Of a stretch of DNA of 64,000 bases, positions 46,457-58,103 are shown piece by piece. A program made the translations under genes and the position numbers. The DNA comes from Cladorhizidae sp. MBARI D1340-BT2 (lineage: Eukaryota; Porifera; Demospongiae; Poecilosclerida; Cladorhizidae): assembly GCA_028752905.1 (NCBI GenBank), contig JAQNBH010000002.1:39003776-39067775 (forward strand). The letters run 5' to 3'. Under the pieces are notes generated by a model. The model saw only the letters and a program-made list of their open reading frames with translations. It had not been told where the DNA came from and made no database searches. Within the stretch, counting starts at the first letter, position 1; each line of letters starts with the position of its first letter.

Positions 46457-47260
46457 ATATATAGAGGTGTACATAGAGAAGGATATATATATATATATAT
46501 GGGTGAATATAGAGCAGTATATATGTAGTAATGAGAGGTGAATATAGAGCAGGATATATACAGAGGTGAACAGCAGGATATATAGAGAGGTGAATATAGA
46601 GTAGGATATATATATAGGGTGAACATAGAGCAGGATATATGGAGAGGTGAATTTAGAGGAAGGATTAATATAAAGAGTTTAATATAGAGAAGGATGGATA
46701 TATAGGTGTGAACATAGAGCAGGATATACAGAGTTAATATAGAGCAACATATATAGAGAGGAACATAGAGTGAGGTAAATATAGAGTAGGATGTACATAT
46801 AGATGTATATATAGATGGTGAACAAAGAGCAGGATATATATATATATATATTATATATAGAGTGAGGTGAACATAGAGATGATATATATAGGGGTGGATA
46901 TAGAGCTGGATATATATAGAGAGGTGAACATAGAGCATGATATATATATAGGGGTGGATATAGAGCTGGATATATATAGAGACGTGAATATAGGGTGAAC
47001 ATAGAGCAGGAAATAGAGAGAGAGGTGAACATAGAGGAGGATATATAGAGAGGTGAATGAATAAGCTGGATATATAGGTGGTGAATGTAGAGCAGGATAT
47101 ATATAGAGAGAGGTGAACACAGAGCAGAATATACATAGGGGTGAATAGGATATAGATAGAGAGAAAGAGGTGACTATAGAGTGGGATATATATAGGTGTT
47201 GAATATAGAGCTGGTATCTATAGGTGGTGAATATACTTCCTTCAGGTAACCCATTAATAA
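46457..47260. repeat. Irregular AT/AG-rich repeat
   Basis: Loose units around GAGGTGAACATAGAGCAGGA and TATATATAGA. The minus-strand frames (up to 273 codons) are low-complexity artefacts. Confidence 0.85.
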
Positions 47261-50200
47261 TATTAATATTTACATGTCTATAATATATAATAAACACGTA
47301 AATAATATATAATAATATTTACATGTATATAAAATATAATAATATTTACAAGTAAATAATATATACCCGTATATAATATATAATAATATTTACATGTATA
47401 TATATAATAATATTTACTATGTTTAAAATATTAAAAGTGCAACAAAAACCACTTCAATATTTAGAGGCATGCCTCCCCTAAAAGGTTTTCTACATCTACA
47501 GCCAGTGTAGTAAAAGAATTGCCATTTTAGAAATTCTGGATCTGAAATTCTGGATCTGCCCCTGTACTGGTATTATTAATAAAGATGATATTAATTTTGT
47601 TCATTTGCACGTACATGATATATAATACTATTTACATGTATATAATATTTACATGTATATAATATAAATAATATTTACACGTATATAATATATAATATTA
47701 TTTACACATATATAATATATAATAATATTTACACGTATATAATATATAATAATATTTACAAGTATATAATTAAAATATTTATGTATATAATATATAAAAT
47801 ATTTATACATGTATATAATATACATGTATATAATATATTATAATAATATTTACACGTATATAATATATAATAATATTTACAAATATATAATATATAATAA
47901 TATTTACAAGTATATAATATATAATAATATATACATGTATATAATATATAATATATTTACACGTATATAATATATAATAATATTGACATGTATATAATAT
48001 ATAATAATATTTATAATAATATTTACATGTATATATAATATTAATAATATTTACAAGTATATAATATATAATATTTACATGTATATAATATATAACATTT
48101 ACATGTATATAATATATTTACACGTATATAATATATAATAATATTTACACGTATATAATATATAATAATATTTACACGTATATAATATATAATAATATTT
48201 ACAAGTATATAATATAATAAAATATTTATGTATATAATATATAAAATATTTATACATGTATATAATATACATGTATATAATATATTATAATAATATTTAC
48301 ATGTATATAATATATAATAATATTTACAAGTATATAATATATAATAATATTTACAAGTATATAATATATAATAATATATACATGTATATAATATATAATA
48401 TATTTACACGTATATAATATATAATAATATTTACATGTATATAATATATAATAATATTTATAATAATATTTACATGTATATATAATATTAATAATATTTA
48501 CAAGTATATAATATATAATATTTACATGTATATAATATATAACATTTACATGTATATAATATATTTACACGTATATAATATATAATAATATTTACACGTA
48601 TATAATATATAATAATATTTACATGTATAAAATATAATATTTACACGTACATGTATATAATATTTACATGTATATAATATATAATAATATTTATCGTTAT
48701 ATACACGTATATAATATATATTTACACGTATATAATATATAATATTTACACATAATATATAATTACATGTATATAATATATAATAATATTTAAATGTATA
48801 TAATATATAATTATATTTACAAGTTTATAATATATATAATATTTACAAGTTTATAATATATATAATATTTACAAGTTTATTAACACGCATATAATATATA
48901 ATAATATTGACATGTATACAATATCTAATATTTACAAGTATAATAATATTTACTTGCATATAATATACATGTATATAATATATAATAATATTTACTGTAT
49001 ATAATATATAATAATATTTACATGTATATAATATATAAATTTACATACAAGTATATAATATATAAAATATTTACATGTATATAATTCTTACATGTACATA
49101 ATATATTATAATATTTACATGCATATAATATAACAATATTTACACGTATATAATATATAAATATTTACATGTATATAATATATAATAATATTTACATATG
49201 TATATAATATATAATAATATTTAATAAATATAATAATATTTAGATGTGTAATAAAATTAACATGTATATAATATTTACACGTATATATAATATATAATAT
49301 TTAAACGTATACAATATATAATTATTATATAATAATATTTACATGTATATAATATTTAATATAATATTTAATAAATATAGACGTATATAATAAAATTTAC
49401 ATGTATCTAATATATAATAATATTTACATGTATATAATATATAAATTTACATGCAAGTATATAATATATAAAATATTTACATGTATATAATACTTACATG
49501 TATATAATATATTATAATATTTACATGTATATAATATATATAATATTTACACGTATATATAATATATAATAATATTTACACGTATATATAATATATAATA
49601 ATATTTAAACGTATACAATATATAATTATTATATAATAATATTTACATGTATATAATATTTAATAATATTTAATAAATATAGACGTATATAATATATAAT
49701 AATATTTACATGTATATAATATATATAATAAAATTTAAACGTATACAATATATAATTATTATATAATAATATTTACATGTATATAATATTTAATAATATT
49801 TAATAAATATAGACGTATATAATATATAATAAAATTTACATGTATATAATATATAATAATATTTACACGTATATAATATATAACAATATTTACACGTATA
49901 TATTATTTGTATATATAATATTTAAACGTATACAATATAAACATGTATATATAATATATAATAATATTTACATGTATATAATATATAATAATATTTACAT
50001 GTATATAATATATATAATAAAATTTACATGTATATAATATATCATGTATATAATATATAATAATATTAATAAATATAATAATATTTATATGTATATAATA
50101 TATAATAAAATTTACATGTATATAAAATACGTATATAATATATAATAGTATATAATATATACACGTATATAATTTTTAATAAAATTTACATGTGACCTCG

Positions 50201-50810
50201 CAAATGCATACGGCAGCGTCCACCACTCGCTCATCCAGTTCTCACACTACTATGCCCCCCCACAACTCTGCTCCATCTTAGAATCCCTTTACTCAGACCT
50301 CACAGCCACCATCCTAACTTCAGATTGGTCTACCCCAAGCATTCCTCTGAAGATAGGTGTCTATCAAGGTGACCCTCTGTCGGGGGTAGTGTTTAATACG
50401 TATAATAATATAATATTTACATGTATATAATATATATTTACATGTATATAATATAAATTATATGTACATAATATATAATAATATATATAATATTTACACA
50501 TATATAATATTTAAATGTAGATTATATATAATAATATTTACATGTATTTAATATACATGTATTTAATATATAATTATATTTACATGTATATAATATATAA
50601 TAATATTTACATGTATTATATTTATATATATATATAATATATAATATTTACACGTATATAATATATAATAATATTTACACGTATATAATATATAATATTT
50701 ATACGTATATAATATATAATAATATTTACATGTATATAATATATAACAATATTATATGTATTATTATTTACACGTAATATTTACACGTATATAATATTTA
50801 CATGTATATA
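47261..50810. repeat. 3.5-kb AT-rich satellite
   Basis: Dominated by TATAATATATAATAATATTT followed by ACATGTAT or ACACGTAT. There are higher-order duplications (for example, 47820-48120 resembles 48245-48560). Interrupted by a non-satellite insert at 50194-50399. Confidence 0.95.
50194..50399 (+). pseudogene. LINE reverse-transcriptase fragment embedded in the AT satellite
   Basis: A single open frame of about 68 codons reads DLANAYGSVHHSLIQ, then ILESLYSDLTATI and KIGVYQGDPLSGVVFNT. This matches RT domains of non-LTR retrotransposons: D-x-x-x-A-(Y/F)-x-S-V with H-x-L-I, then G-(V)-x-Q-G-D-P-L-S. The YxDD box is absent because the fragment stops abruptly. GC content and sequence differ sharply from the satellite on both sides. 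It is unrelated in position to the other LINE remnant (12118-13350). Confidence 0.85.
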
Positions 50811-51646
50811 ATACTGGGTCAGGCACTTGCTCCCCCCACACATACAGACTTGGGTCAGGCACTTGCTCCCCCCACACATACAGACTTGGTTCAGGCACTT
50901 GCTCCCCACACATACAGACTTGGGTCAGGCACTTGCTCCCCACACATACAGACTTGGGTCAGGCACTTGCTCCCCCCACACATACAGACTTGGGTCAGGC
51001 ACTTGCTCCCCCCACACATACAGACTTGGGTCAGGCACTTGCTGCCCCCACACACCACACATACAGACTTGGGTCAGGCACTTGCTCCCCCAAACATACA
51101 GACTTGGGTCAGGCACTTGCTCCCCCCACACATACAGACTTGGGTCAGGCACTTGCTCCCCCCACACATACAGACTTGGGTCAGGCACTTGCTGCCCCCA
51201 CACATACAGACTTGGGACAGACACTTGCTCCCCCAAACATACAGACTTGGGTCAGGCACTTGCTCCCCCCACACATACAGACTTGGGTCAGGCACTTGCT
51301 CCCCCCACACATACAGACTTGGGTCAGGCACTTGCTGCCCCCACACATACAGACTTCGGTCAGGCACTTGCTCCCCCAAACATACAGACTTGGGTCAGGC
51401 ACTTGCTCCCCCCACACATACAGACTTGGGTCAGGCACTTGCTCCCCCCACACATACAGACTTGGGTCAGGCACTTGCTGCCCCCACACATACAGACTTC
51501 GGTCAGGCACTTGCTCCCCCAAACATACAGACTTGGGTCAGGCACTTGCTCCCCCCACACATACAGACTTGGGTCAGGCACTTGCTCCCCCCACACATAC
51601 AGACTTGGGACAGGCACTTGCTGCCCCCACACATACAGACTTGGGT
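50811..51646. repeat. Minisatellite, 36-bp unit, about 23 copies
   Basis: The unit contains ACTTGGGTCAGGCACTTGCT followed by CCCCCCACACATACAG. Variants CCCCAAACATAC and TGCCCCCAC recur in a higher-order order. Confidence 0.95.
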
Positions 51647-51708
51647 CATAAAATGGACCATGTCATCAACAGCAGCCACACCCAGTGGCCCCAAGAGAAG
51701 TTCTCATC

Positions 51709-51830
51709 GCGTTAGGTGAACATTATTAACAAACTTGCTGTTAGGTGAACATTATTAATACACTTGCTGTTAGGTGAACATTATTAACACACTTGCTGTT
51801 AGGTGGACATTATTAATACACTTGCTGAGT
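51709..51830. repeat. Short repeat, ~29-bp unit, 4 copies
   Basis: Units of GTTAGGTGAACATTATTAAT plus ACACTTGCT, immediately downstream of the 36-bp array and about 110 bases from the 3' end of the NLR reading frame. Confidence 0.9.
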
Positions 51831-51945
51831 AACAGAGTGGTGAAGACAGGGGGAGTAGTTATGGTGGAATATGCAGCACATTGTCTGAAAGTGTTACGAG
51901 GTTCACTTGTAGATCATAAAGACTCAGGGTGGAGGTGTTAATCAG

Positions 51946-54900
51946 TCATAGCCTGAGGTAGGCACACTTGAGTTGTTTTAAAGCATAACGACCATTAGCA
52001 CCAATATTGTTATTATGGAGCCACAGTTGTTGTAGACTATTACAAGTAATTAGTGCACCTGCCAGAGCCACTGCACCATCGTCACCAATATTGTTATAAC
52101 TGAAACTCAATGTTTGTATAGAGTTTAGCTTGTTGAGGATAACTTCTCTCAGTAGTGCTGTAACATGTGCAGCATGTAAGAGACATCTATTCATAGATAG
52201 GTGTGTAACAGGGTGGGAAGCAGTGGTGATGACATAGCCCACAGCAGTCATGTCAGAAGGTGTGAGAGTAGAGTCATCAAAGAGAAGCTGACCAGCTCTT
52301 CCCTCTGCTAAGTTGTCACAGAGCAGACGTTGTTGAGATACAAATGCACAGTGGACCTCATGCAAGATATCTTGTGATCTCTTGCTATCTGCAGGCCACA
52401 TTATATGCTGTATTTCTGCTAGTTTGTCTTCAGTCTTGACTATGCTGCAGTAAAACTTCCATACTACACGCATGTGCTTCGCTGCTGCATATTGGGTGAC
52501 AATCTTCTTTTGTTCTCTATTTTTAAGTTGAGCTAAGTGGCGTGCTGCCAGATATTCCTGGAAGGTGAGGTGGAGAAAGGTGTAGGTATTGTCCAGTTGG
52601 TCTAGTTCAGCTATTCTGTCCACTGTGAGCAAGCCGAGAGTAGGCGCATCATCCAGGCCAGTACAAAGAGAAAATGAAACGTGGGTATCACTCTGGCGAA
52701 CAGTCTGTGAGGAGTTGGTGGTCATATTAAAGGCGAGTCTGCAGATCTTACGGAAACGTTTCTTGTCCCTTCGTCGTAAATCTTTCAGTGAAGGTAGTGT
52801 AGCTGCTGCATTAGCACGCTTTAGATTGCGTAAGACAATAAATTTGGTAAAATGTTCGTAGATAACTGCCTCATTTGCTGGAATCACTCGCTCATGCTCA
52901 TGGAGGAAGCATATCATGGCAGCATGCACTGGCAGATAGCACATGTGGAGTAGGTTGGGGTGGGAATTTAGATATGCTTTCAGTTGAGCTGGTGAGCTAC
53001 TACTGGATGTGAAGGGATATTTGTCGACATATTCAAGGATTTGCTCATGACTGAAGCCCAGCACTTCAACACGTCTGTTAACATGAGGAGCACACCTAGT
53101 ATCCTAAAATTAGCCATATTTAGATCCAATCTAAGAAATAATTTTAAACAAGCTGGTTTCAACTGATTTTGGTAAGTATGGGTGTCAAGACTTGCCAAAA
53201 AAAAGGAAGGTGGGGTAGGGGGTGGGGAAAACTTTTGGGGGGTCAAAAGGTCATCGAACGCCCCAAAATTGTAAAACATTGTATCTCGACAACTAAATAC
53301 CCAACATTTTTTATCTTGGTGTCAAAATTCTCAGAATTGTACCATGATGATGCACAAAAAATCTGGGATCCTTTAGGACCAACTCTTGAGAGATGTTTGT
53401 GGGTGTTATCTGTATTGAGAGTAGTTGTGGCTTGTGGTCAGGTTTGCTTAGAAACCTGCAGGATCTTGCACAAAACCTGCATGATCCTGCCCAGGATGCG
53501 TAACGAGAATTCTGTGAAAGTATGGGCTGGCATATTTTCACATCTCAAGCTTCTAGGGGACCTGATGGAGGAAATGATTGGTGGGAAGCGGAGTAAGAGG
53601 ACACACAAAGACCTTGGAGCTAAGCATATGGAAAACGACAGACAATGCGTCAAGTTCATTTCTGAATGGTTTTCGACCCACAACCCCTTCACAAAGGTTA
53701 GTATGTATGTGTTTCATGCACTGATAGTTGTGCAGACATCATTCTAGATTTCAATTGACATTTCAAAGTTATCACACAACGATTGCATCTATGTATGTCA
53801 TTTCAGGTACATAATCCCATGACCATTGCTTCACTGTCTAGTGGAGGGACTACCACCGACAAGTCAGCTGTCAACTGCGAAGATGCAGTGAGGATAGGGA
53901 AAGAAATGCAGAAGGATCTTGATGATGAGTCACCTGTTAAAAGCATGAAGACATCAAACAAATGCAAAAATCTGGCTGCCCTTCAGAAGAAAGTAAGAAT
54001 AGGAGACAAGAAGGTGTACATCGAAAATACCCTACTCTTTAATAGGTTGATCATCATGGCAGAGAGAGATGAAGGGATTGAAGAGATATTCCGCTTTGAA
54101 CTGACACCTGTCCCGGCGTCTCTCTTCACTATGGATCGTATGATGAGGAAACCCCCAAAGCATGAGTTTGGAAGGATGCTCAAGGAAACAACAACAAAAC
54201 TTGACTTGGACATGAACAACAAAATGCATGTTGTTGATGGAGGATGGCTACTTCATCAGGTAAAGTGGGCCAGCGGTGCAACCATCAAGACCATAGTTAC
54301 TACCTATGCCAGGTATGTTACAGCCAAATTCAAGGATTCTACTGTAGTCTTTGATGGCTATGGGGAAGAAGCATCATCGAAAGATCATGAATATATGCGG
54401 CGGATGGCTGGGAAGAAGGTTTCTCGGGACTTAAGGGTTACACCAGAATTGACTATATCATGTGACAGAGAAGTTTTCCTGGCAAATGAGAAGAACAAAG
54501 GAGCTCTAATCATGATACTGTCTACAGAGATGGCAAACCACAATATTGTTGTACGTCAAGCAAAAGATGATGGTGACACGCTCATTGTAAAGACTGCATT
54601 GGACTTGGTCACAAGTGTGAATACCCCAGTTGTCGTTGTCGCACAAGACACTGATATATTGGTTTTGCTCTGTTATCACCGGCCAAGCAACTGTTCTAAT
54701 TTGTACTTGCAATCAGATGTTGATGGTCTTTATGACATCTCTACTATAGACGTTGTTGACCAGGAAGAGTTCCTCTTCAAGTACGGCTGGTCTGGAAACG
54801 ACACTGTTTCATGCATTCATGGACATACCAAATGTGCTCTCTACAAATGCAAATTCCCTGCCAGTGTCATCACTGCATTTACAAGTATGACTTCAACTGA

Positions 54901-57450
54901 ATCCACTATTCGAACAGCTGGATTAAAAGCAATGCAGATCACATACGGCTGTGGGGATACTCATCTTGAAAAGGCTCGCTATCTGAAGTTCCAGAAGCAA
55001 GCATCAAAGGGTAAAATCGACCCCGATCGCTTACCTCCAACGGAAAATGCAACAGCACAGCATTCCCTTCGTGTACATCTTCAAGTTGTGGTATGGAAGC
55101 ATCTAAACACCACTGTTTTAAGCCAATTGGAAGAGGATGGGAGTTAGATAGCAATGGAAAACTCAGACCGAAGATGCTGTCCATTCCTATTGCCCCAGAC
55201 AACTTTCTGAAAGGAATTTGCTGCAACTGCAAGGAAGGGGAGAGGCAGTGCCAAACCATGAAATGCAGCTGCATGAGAGCTGGCATGTCATGTGTTTCTG
55301 CATGTGGTGTGTGCTGTGGACACTGTTCTAATGGAGCAGATGTAGAGGAACTTGGTAGCGATGAAGAGGAAAATGACTAAATATGTTATAGCTATGCTGT
55401 AATCAGTATTTCAATTATTTGTTTACTACTTGATTCTTTGCACTTGATTCTTTGATGCATTGTTTGACACCATGCAGCTTCAAAATTATATGATACATAA
55501 TAATATTATGCCATGTCAATGACACTTTTTGACCTTTGCCCTCACATTTGGAGGTCAAGGTTTGGTAACTAAGGGTCCAAAAAAATTTGGGGGGCCCTTC
55601 TTGCATAATTCTGTGCATTTTGACACCAGGATCAACCACATGACCTTGTTTTGTTACCAAGATACAAATTTAAGTGATTTAGGCCGGGGATAAATGACCT
55701 TTAACCCCAGGAAAAGTTTTCCCCACCCCCTACCCCACCTTACTTTTTTTTGGTAAATCTTGACACCCATACCTACTAAAATCAGTTGAAACCAGCTTGT
55801 TTAAAATTATTTTCTAGTTGAGATTTAAGTTAGGGATACTAACCTTAGTTTCTCAGTGGCCACTGGTCGCGATGCCACGACGATCATTGCCTCAGGAAGG
55901 CATTCCTCGTATAGTAAGCGATGGATAACGGACTTGGTTTCCTCTTGGGGATGGAACTCGTCTAATCCATCAAGTATAAAACACACACCCTTGCCTTTAG
56001 ATTGCGTAATGTCTGTGACCACCTTCTCACATTCTCCTCTGTCCTGGTAGAGAAGGCCGAGAAGATCCGACAAATTTTCAGTGGTTCTATTAGCTAGGTG
56101 TCGGAGAGGAACATGAAAGGTCAGTTTTGCACCCTTTAGCACGTCCCCACTTGTGGCCCAATCCCGGGTGACCTTGTGCACCAAAGTTGTCTTGCCACTT
56201 CCCGGCCGACCCTCGACCAGCACTAGTGCCCCACTCTCATACTCTCCAAACACGGCCTCAAAGTCAATCTTTTCCTTGGTCTCTAAAACATCGTCGATGT
56301 CTCCACGAACAGAGCATGTGTAAACATCGGTAACCTCGGTGCTCTTGGTGATGAGAGCGAGATCAATAAAGGTGTTAGTCACCCTCGGAGGCCAAGAGTC
56401 TCGGGGGACTTCTCTAGTCTTGGAGTAGAGCTTGAGAAGATGTTCCTTCTCTGGAAGAAAGTTTACCGTCAAGTGAACTGATGGACTAATGACTTCCTCA
56501 CTGCCTCTAGTGATGTGGCAGGTGTACTTGCCTTGAGCTCCTTGCCAGGCTGGCCTGATAGCAAGGATGGGGGTGTGTGCACCTGAGTAAGCCAGGCCAT
56601 CAGTTAAGGGCTGGCCCTCCTTCACCCACAGGTAGGACACTCCCTCATTGTCACTAACTTGCACCTCTAAGAGTGCAGACTTGCCATCAGCTACTTCAGT
56701 GTCGCTAGACAGGTAGGCTACCCTCAGGGGGGACTCTGACCTGGGGGGCTTTAGCACCGGTGTTGTCTGGGATGGCCTCAGACACTCTCTGAATCTCATC
56801 TCTAAGGTCTGTGCGGCACCACCTCTCCCCACTAGCTTGCTGGCCAGTGCAAGCTGGAGGCTCTTCAGAGTGTTCTGGTTGCGCAAGATCCACTCACGGA
56901 GAATGCTGGTCATGCTTTGTCGATTAGTGCTGCGCCTGCAGTCGTCTATGACATGTTGAGGCAGCTGCAAGGCTGTGCCCAAGAGCTCCCACTTATCACT
57001 CACTTGAACAACAACTTCCATCAATTCAGGAAGATCGGCTTCTACAAGACAGAGGTCACCTCCCACCTCCCGGCCACTGCCTGCCCCATCAGCTAGAGCC
57101 CGCCCCTCTAATGACTCCTCCCTCAGGCAGCTAGCCAGCTGTTTGGCAGGCCCTCCATACCTAGCGAGGACTCTGAGGAACCTGTGGAACACTGAGACAT
57201 CGTGTTTCACTCCCTCACACACACCCTGCAGTAAGTACCTTAGTGTGAGCTTGGGCTCCAGGGCGTCGTCCAGGGAGGCAAAGACATCATGCACTTGCCG
57301 GGAGATGACCTGTGACCTGTACAACTCCACTGAGAAATGCACGAGTTTGGTAGTTGCCACTTGAGCCAGCAAGTCATCACGGTGCTCCTGCAGGACCTGG
57401 TGCTCCTTGTTGGCAGGCAGCTGAGGGGCGTGTGCAGCTGAAGCAGACAT
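51946..57450 (-). CDS. NLR-type innate immune receptor: CARD-like, Death, Ig-like, NACHT, short LRR
   Basis: Proposed exons on the minus strand are 57450-55844 and 53095-51946, joined in phase as CTA AG|G TGT to give 918 codons. Residues 25-115 form a helical death-fold module (CARD-like). Residues 138-210 look like a Death domain (SDKWELLGTALQLP, then ILREWILRN). Residues 241-330 look Ig-like (VSYLWVKEGQPL, GKYTCHI). NACHT begins at about 395, with Walker A GRPGSGKTT (414-422), Walker B FILDGLDEF (491-499) and VASRP. After the junction come RRVEVLGFSHEQILEYV and the NACHT-associated helices (YTFLHLTFQEYLAARHL). The end carries one or two LRRs (LSFSYNNIGDDGAVALAGAL). NLRs are cytosolic sensors that oligomerise through NACHT. 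The coding sequence is interrupted by a 2.7-kb transposon. The LRR region is short for the family, so this copy may be truncated or have further 3' exons. I chose the first Met because it opens the CARD-like module. Confidence 0.88.
53097..53232 (+). repeat. Left terminal inverted repeat of the NLR-inserted element
   Basis: Starts TAGTATCCTAAAATTAG. Conserved with the right arm from AATAATTTTAAACAAGCTGG to GGGGAAAACTTTT with only a few mismatches. Confidence 0.9.
53169..55380 (+). CDS. Transposon-borne PIN/FEN-like putative nuclease with Cys-rich tail (frame-broken near the 3' end)
   Basis: Exon 1 ends at 53696 (TTC ACA AAG|GTTAGT). A 110-bp intron ends TTTCAG at 53806. Exon 2 (53807 on) continues in phase 0. 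The real start is uncertain because the first ATG (53169) lies in the inverted repeat. Spaced acidic motifs occur in exon 2: HVVDGGWLLHQVKW, VVFDGYGEEASSKDHE, AKDDGDTLIVKTALDL, VVVAQDTDILVLLCYH and GWSGNDTVS. This pattern of Asp residues resembles PIN/FEN-type metal-dependent nucleases. Then come LPPTENATAQHSLRVHLQVV and, after a frame change between about 55094 and 55130, GRGWELDSNGKLRP and a Cys cluster (CNCKEGERQCQTMKCSCMRA, then CVSACGVCCGHC) with an acidic end. From memory, similar unnamed proteins are widespread in invertebrate genomes. The nuclease role is inference; the frame break suggests this copy is inactive or needs another splice. Confidence 0.75.
55707..55841 (-). repeat. Right terminal inverted repeat of the NLR-inserted element
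   Basis: Read inward on the minus strand it starts TAGTATCCCTAACTTAAATC and then matches the left arm. The 3-bp ACC duplication follows at 55842-55844. Confidence 0.9.
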
Positions 57451-57830
57451 CTCAGAGACAGCGATGGGAAGTTTGCCACAAAATTCGAGAGCGGCTGATC
57501 ACAAAATTCGAGAGGTACCGACCACAAAATTCGAGAGGTGCCGACCACAAAGTTCGAGAGGTACTGACCACAAAATTAAAATCCAAGAGGTGCTGGCTGA
57601 CCACAAAGTTCAAGATGTGCTAACCACAAATTTCGAGGGTGCTCACCACAAAGTTCGAGAGATGCTGACCACAAATTTCGAGAGGTGCTGGTGATGACCA
57701 CAAAAAGCAAGAGGTGCTGGTGATGACCACATAATTCGAGAGGTGCTGACCACAAAGTTTGAGAGGTGCTAACCACAAAGGTTGAGAGATACAAGTCCAG
57801 CAAGTTTGATCTCAAGGCTACGGGCGTGTC
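57451..57830 (-). promoter_or_regulatory. NLR upstream region with a 23-bp tandem array carrying ACCACA cores
   Basis: From about 57476 to 57790 there are about 12 units of ~23 bp reading ACAAAATTCGAGAGGTGCTG plus ACC on the plus strand, diverged from each other. Nearly every unit junction spells ACCACAAA. ACCACA/TGTGGT is the core bound by Runt/RUNX factors in animals. The array begins about 25 bases upstream of the start codon, so it is either promoter-proximal or in the 5' UTR. No TATA box is clear. Confidence 0.5.
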
Positions 57831-58103
57831 CCTTTATACTCCAGCTCACTTCCTGCCTGGCACTAATTAAGTTGGCGCTTGAGGGCTGCTCCTCCCACAC
57901 ATGGCAGGCATGCAGGAAGCCACAAAACCACTAGTGCTGTGTGCAGATCTGGTGACCCACCAAACATGTGTATGTGTGTGTGTGTGCGTGTGGCAGTGCT
58001 GGAGGGGGCGGGCAATGTTTGGTGCATGTATAGTAATCATTATAATAGCTCTACCCTTTGATAAGGGCAGTAGGTGTAAATAGGGTAGAAGGACTGTGGT
58101 GGT
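57831..58103. other. Spacer between NLR gene and LTR element
   Basis: Includes a (GT)n-like tract at about 57966-57993. No gene seen. Confidence 0.4.

Larger units (their letters stand above)
53097..55841. mobile_element. 2745-bp terminal-inverted-repeat DNA element inserted in the NLR coding sequence
   Basis: Both ends read inward from TAGTATCC. After a short divergent stretch (about 10 bases longer on the left) they share a nearly perfect arm: AATAATTTTAAACAAGCTGG, then TTTCAACTGATTTT, GTATGGGTGTCAAGA and AAGGTGGGGTAGGGGGTGGG, then GAAAACTTTT. The arms cover roughly 53097-53232 and 55707-55841, with weaker symmetry further in. ACC at 53094-53096 and 55842-55844 is a 3-bp direct duplication of the target. 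Removing the element and one ACC leaves an intact NLR frame. It carries one two-exon gene on the plus strand, opposite to its host gene. I do not recognise the element as a named superfamily. Confidence 0.9.
53096..55843 (-). promoter_or_regulatory. Predicted splice boundaries of the transposon-derived NLR intron
   Basis: On the minus strand the left junction reads CTAAG|GTTAGTATCC, a good 5' splice site whose GT comes from the duplicated GGT target. The right junction reads GGATACTAG|GTGTGC, an AG made from the element's terminal A and the first G of the second GGT. Use of both removes exactly element plus one target copy and restores CTA AGG TGT GCT (Leu-Arg-Cys-Ala). An alternative pair (TTA|GTATCC with TTTTAG|GATACT) would also keep frame but add four residues. 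Confidence 0.6.

Noticed and set aside
46315..47297. Minus-strand frames rich in Tyr/Ile/Ser resembling membrane proteins
   Set aside because: Low-complexity AT repeat; no domain, no consistent start or splice pattern.
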